Shown: in pieces, positions 24,348 to 24,683 of the stretch
Layout of the letters: every line of letters starts with the position of its first letter
How positions within the stretch are numbered: the first letter of the stretch is position 1
Source of the DNA: a bacterium
GTDB taxonomy: Bacteria > Patescibacteriota > Patescibacteriia > Patescibacteriales > JALTFF01
Assembly: GCA_027007465.1 (NCBI GenBank)
Contig: JALTFF010000069.1
Location: forward strand, 1 to 24,683
Direction: 5' to 3'
Length of the DNA stretch: 24,683 nt
Program-made: the position numbers and the translations under genes
Notes under the pieces: model-generated
The model's input: the letters and a program-made list of their open reading frames with translations, nothing else
Databases searched by the model: none
What the model was told of the DNA's origin: nothing

Positions 24348-24355
24348 CTAGTCAA
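24327..24355 (-). promoter_or_regulatory. Sigma70-type promoter of the mraZ-ftsI cluster
   Basis: The minus strand has TTGACT (24350-24355), a 17-bp spacer and a perfect TATAAT (24327-24332), matching consensus at 11 of 12 positions. The predicted start is near 24320, which gives a leader of about 80 nt. A TGGGA box sits in the spacer and two TGGGG boxes lie just past the start. Confidence 0.8.
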
Positions 24356-24384
24356 TACCAATTGCCTGTGGAAAATCTTATATT

Positions 24385-24411
24385 AAAAAACCAGAGCTTT
24401 TAGCTCTGGTT
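24385..24411 (-). terminator. Rho-independent terminator after tsaB
   Basis: On the minus strand AACCAGAGCT, a 3-nt loop and AGCTCTGGTT form a 10-bp stem followed by TTTTTT. It lies 52 nt past the tsaB stop and just before the mraZ promoter, so it cleanly separates the two units. It is the strongest terminator in the window. Confidence 0.85.
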
Positions 24412-24462
24412 AATATGTTTTATTCTTGATGTTTGAAAAGGGGCTAAACTTAATAATATGTG

Positions 24463-24683
24463 TTATGTGATATTTAATTCTTTTCCATAAAACGGCTCTA
24501 CAATTTTAAAACTTTTTAATTCTTTAATGCCATAATTTATCATTTTTTCTAAACTATTATCAGCTGTTATTCCAGCTAACTTGATATTTAAAATATAAGC
24601 TAAAGTATTTGCGACAATAACTCCTGTCCTAACAGCGCTAAAAGCGCCAGGTCCTTTAACAACAATAATACCTTTTAATTTTT
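24463..24683 (-). CDS. tsaB: TsaB-like tRNA t6A biosynthesis protein, partial (5' end outside window)
   Basis: The 73 visible codons run off the window edge. They include VVKGPGAFSAVRTGVIVANTLAY, matching the TsaB glycine motif (GPGSFTGLRIG-type) of the ASKHA fold, then a short tail ending KELNIT and TAA. TsaB pairs with TsaD and TsaE to attach threonylcarbamoyl to A37 of tRNAs. In Escherichia coli about 150 further residues follow the GPG motif, but only about 60 do here, so the C-terminal half is missing. A strong terminator 52 nt downstream suggests the short end is real. A related peptidase M22-like paralogue cannot be excluded. Confidence 0.75.
   Translation of the reverse strand, partial: KLKGIIVVKGPGAFSAVRTGVIVANTLAYILNIKLAGITADNSLEKMINYGIKELKSFKIVEPFYGKELNIT

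Larger units (their letters stand above)
24266..24375. promoter_or_regulatory. Cluster of DnaA-box-like 9-mers around the mraZ promoter
   Basis: TTTTCCACA occurs on the plus strand at 24266-24274 and on the minus strand at 24367-24375; both match TTWTNCACA exactly. Three relaxed relatives on the plus strand lie between them: TTATCCCAA (24286-24294), TTATCCCCA (24298-24306) and TTTTCCCCA (24308-24316). The last three coincide with MraZ boxes read on the other strand, so which protein uses them is open. Confidence 0.4.

Overview
The window is a very AT-rich, gene-dense bacterial segment in which every recognised gene (26, one partial) lies on the minus strand. Small, trimmed proteins, short spacers, no visible Shine-Dalgarno sites, a type IV pilus operon and a ribosomal/RNA polymerase operon point to a Candidate Phyla Radiation (Patescibacteria) organism, probably Parcubacteria-like. 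This placement is inferred from style, not from a marker-gene tree. The genetic code looks standard: stops are mostly TAA with a few TAG, and rsmH ends in TGA.

Layout in order of transcription, from high to low coordinates. (1) The 3' part of tsaB ends at 24463 and is followed by a strong terminator. (2) A short division cluster follows, mraZ-rsmH-ftsL-like-ftsI (24239 to 20334). It is driven by a near-consensus promoter with MraZ-type TGGG boxes and DnaA-box-like 9-mers around it. (3) A type IV pilus/type II secretion-like operon comes next: pilB, pilC, then minor pseudopilins in the order GspH-, GspI-, GspJ- and GspK-like (20164 to 14213). (4) Then alaS, which lacks the usual C-terminal domains, and a fused nucleotidyltransferase/HAD phosphomutase-like protein. 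(5) A strong promoter starts the translation/transcription operon infA-rpmJ-rpsM-rpsK-rpsD-rpoA-rplQ-rplM-rpsI (10952 to 6907), closed by a 28-bp palindrome. (6) Surface-glycan genes follow: a Wzx-type flippase, a GT4 and a GT2 glycosyltransferase (6849 to 3337). (7) The window ends with a small membrane protein and a membrane-anchored Clp/Hsp100-like AAA+ protein (3294 to 181).

Together the genes cover septal wall synthesis, pilus assembly, core translation/transcription and export of a surface polysaccharide, as expected for a small cell that attaches to other cells. The least ordinary item is the membrane Clp-like protein. It has a DnaJ-like zinc-finger head and two membrane helices. Its first ATPase domain is degenerate, and both pore loops lack the usual tyrosines. 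It is paired with an unknown small membrane protein. Other notable points are the RNA polymerase alpha subunit without its C-terminal domain, the nucleotidyltransferase-HAD fusion, and the overlap of MraZ and DnaA-like sites at the division promoter. I saw no tRNA, rRNA, CRISPR array, transposase or phage gene.
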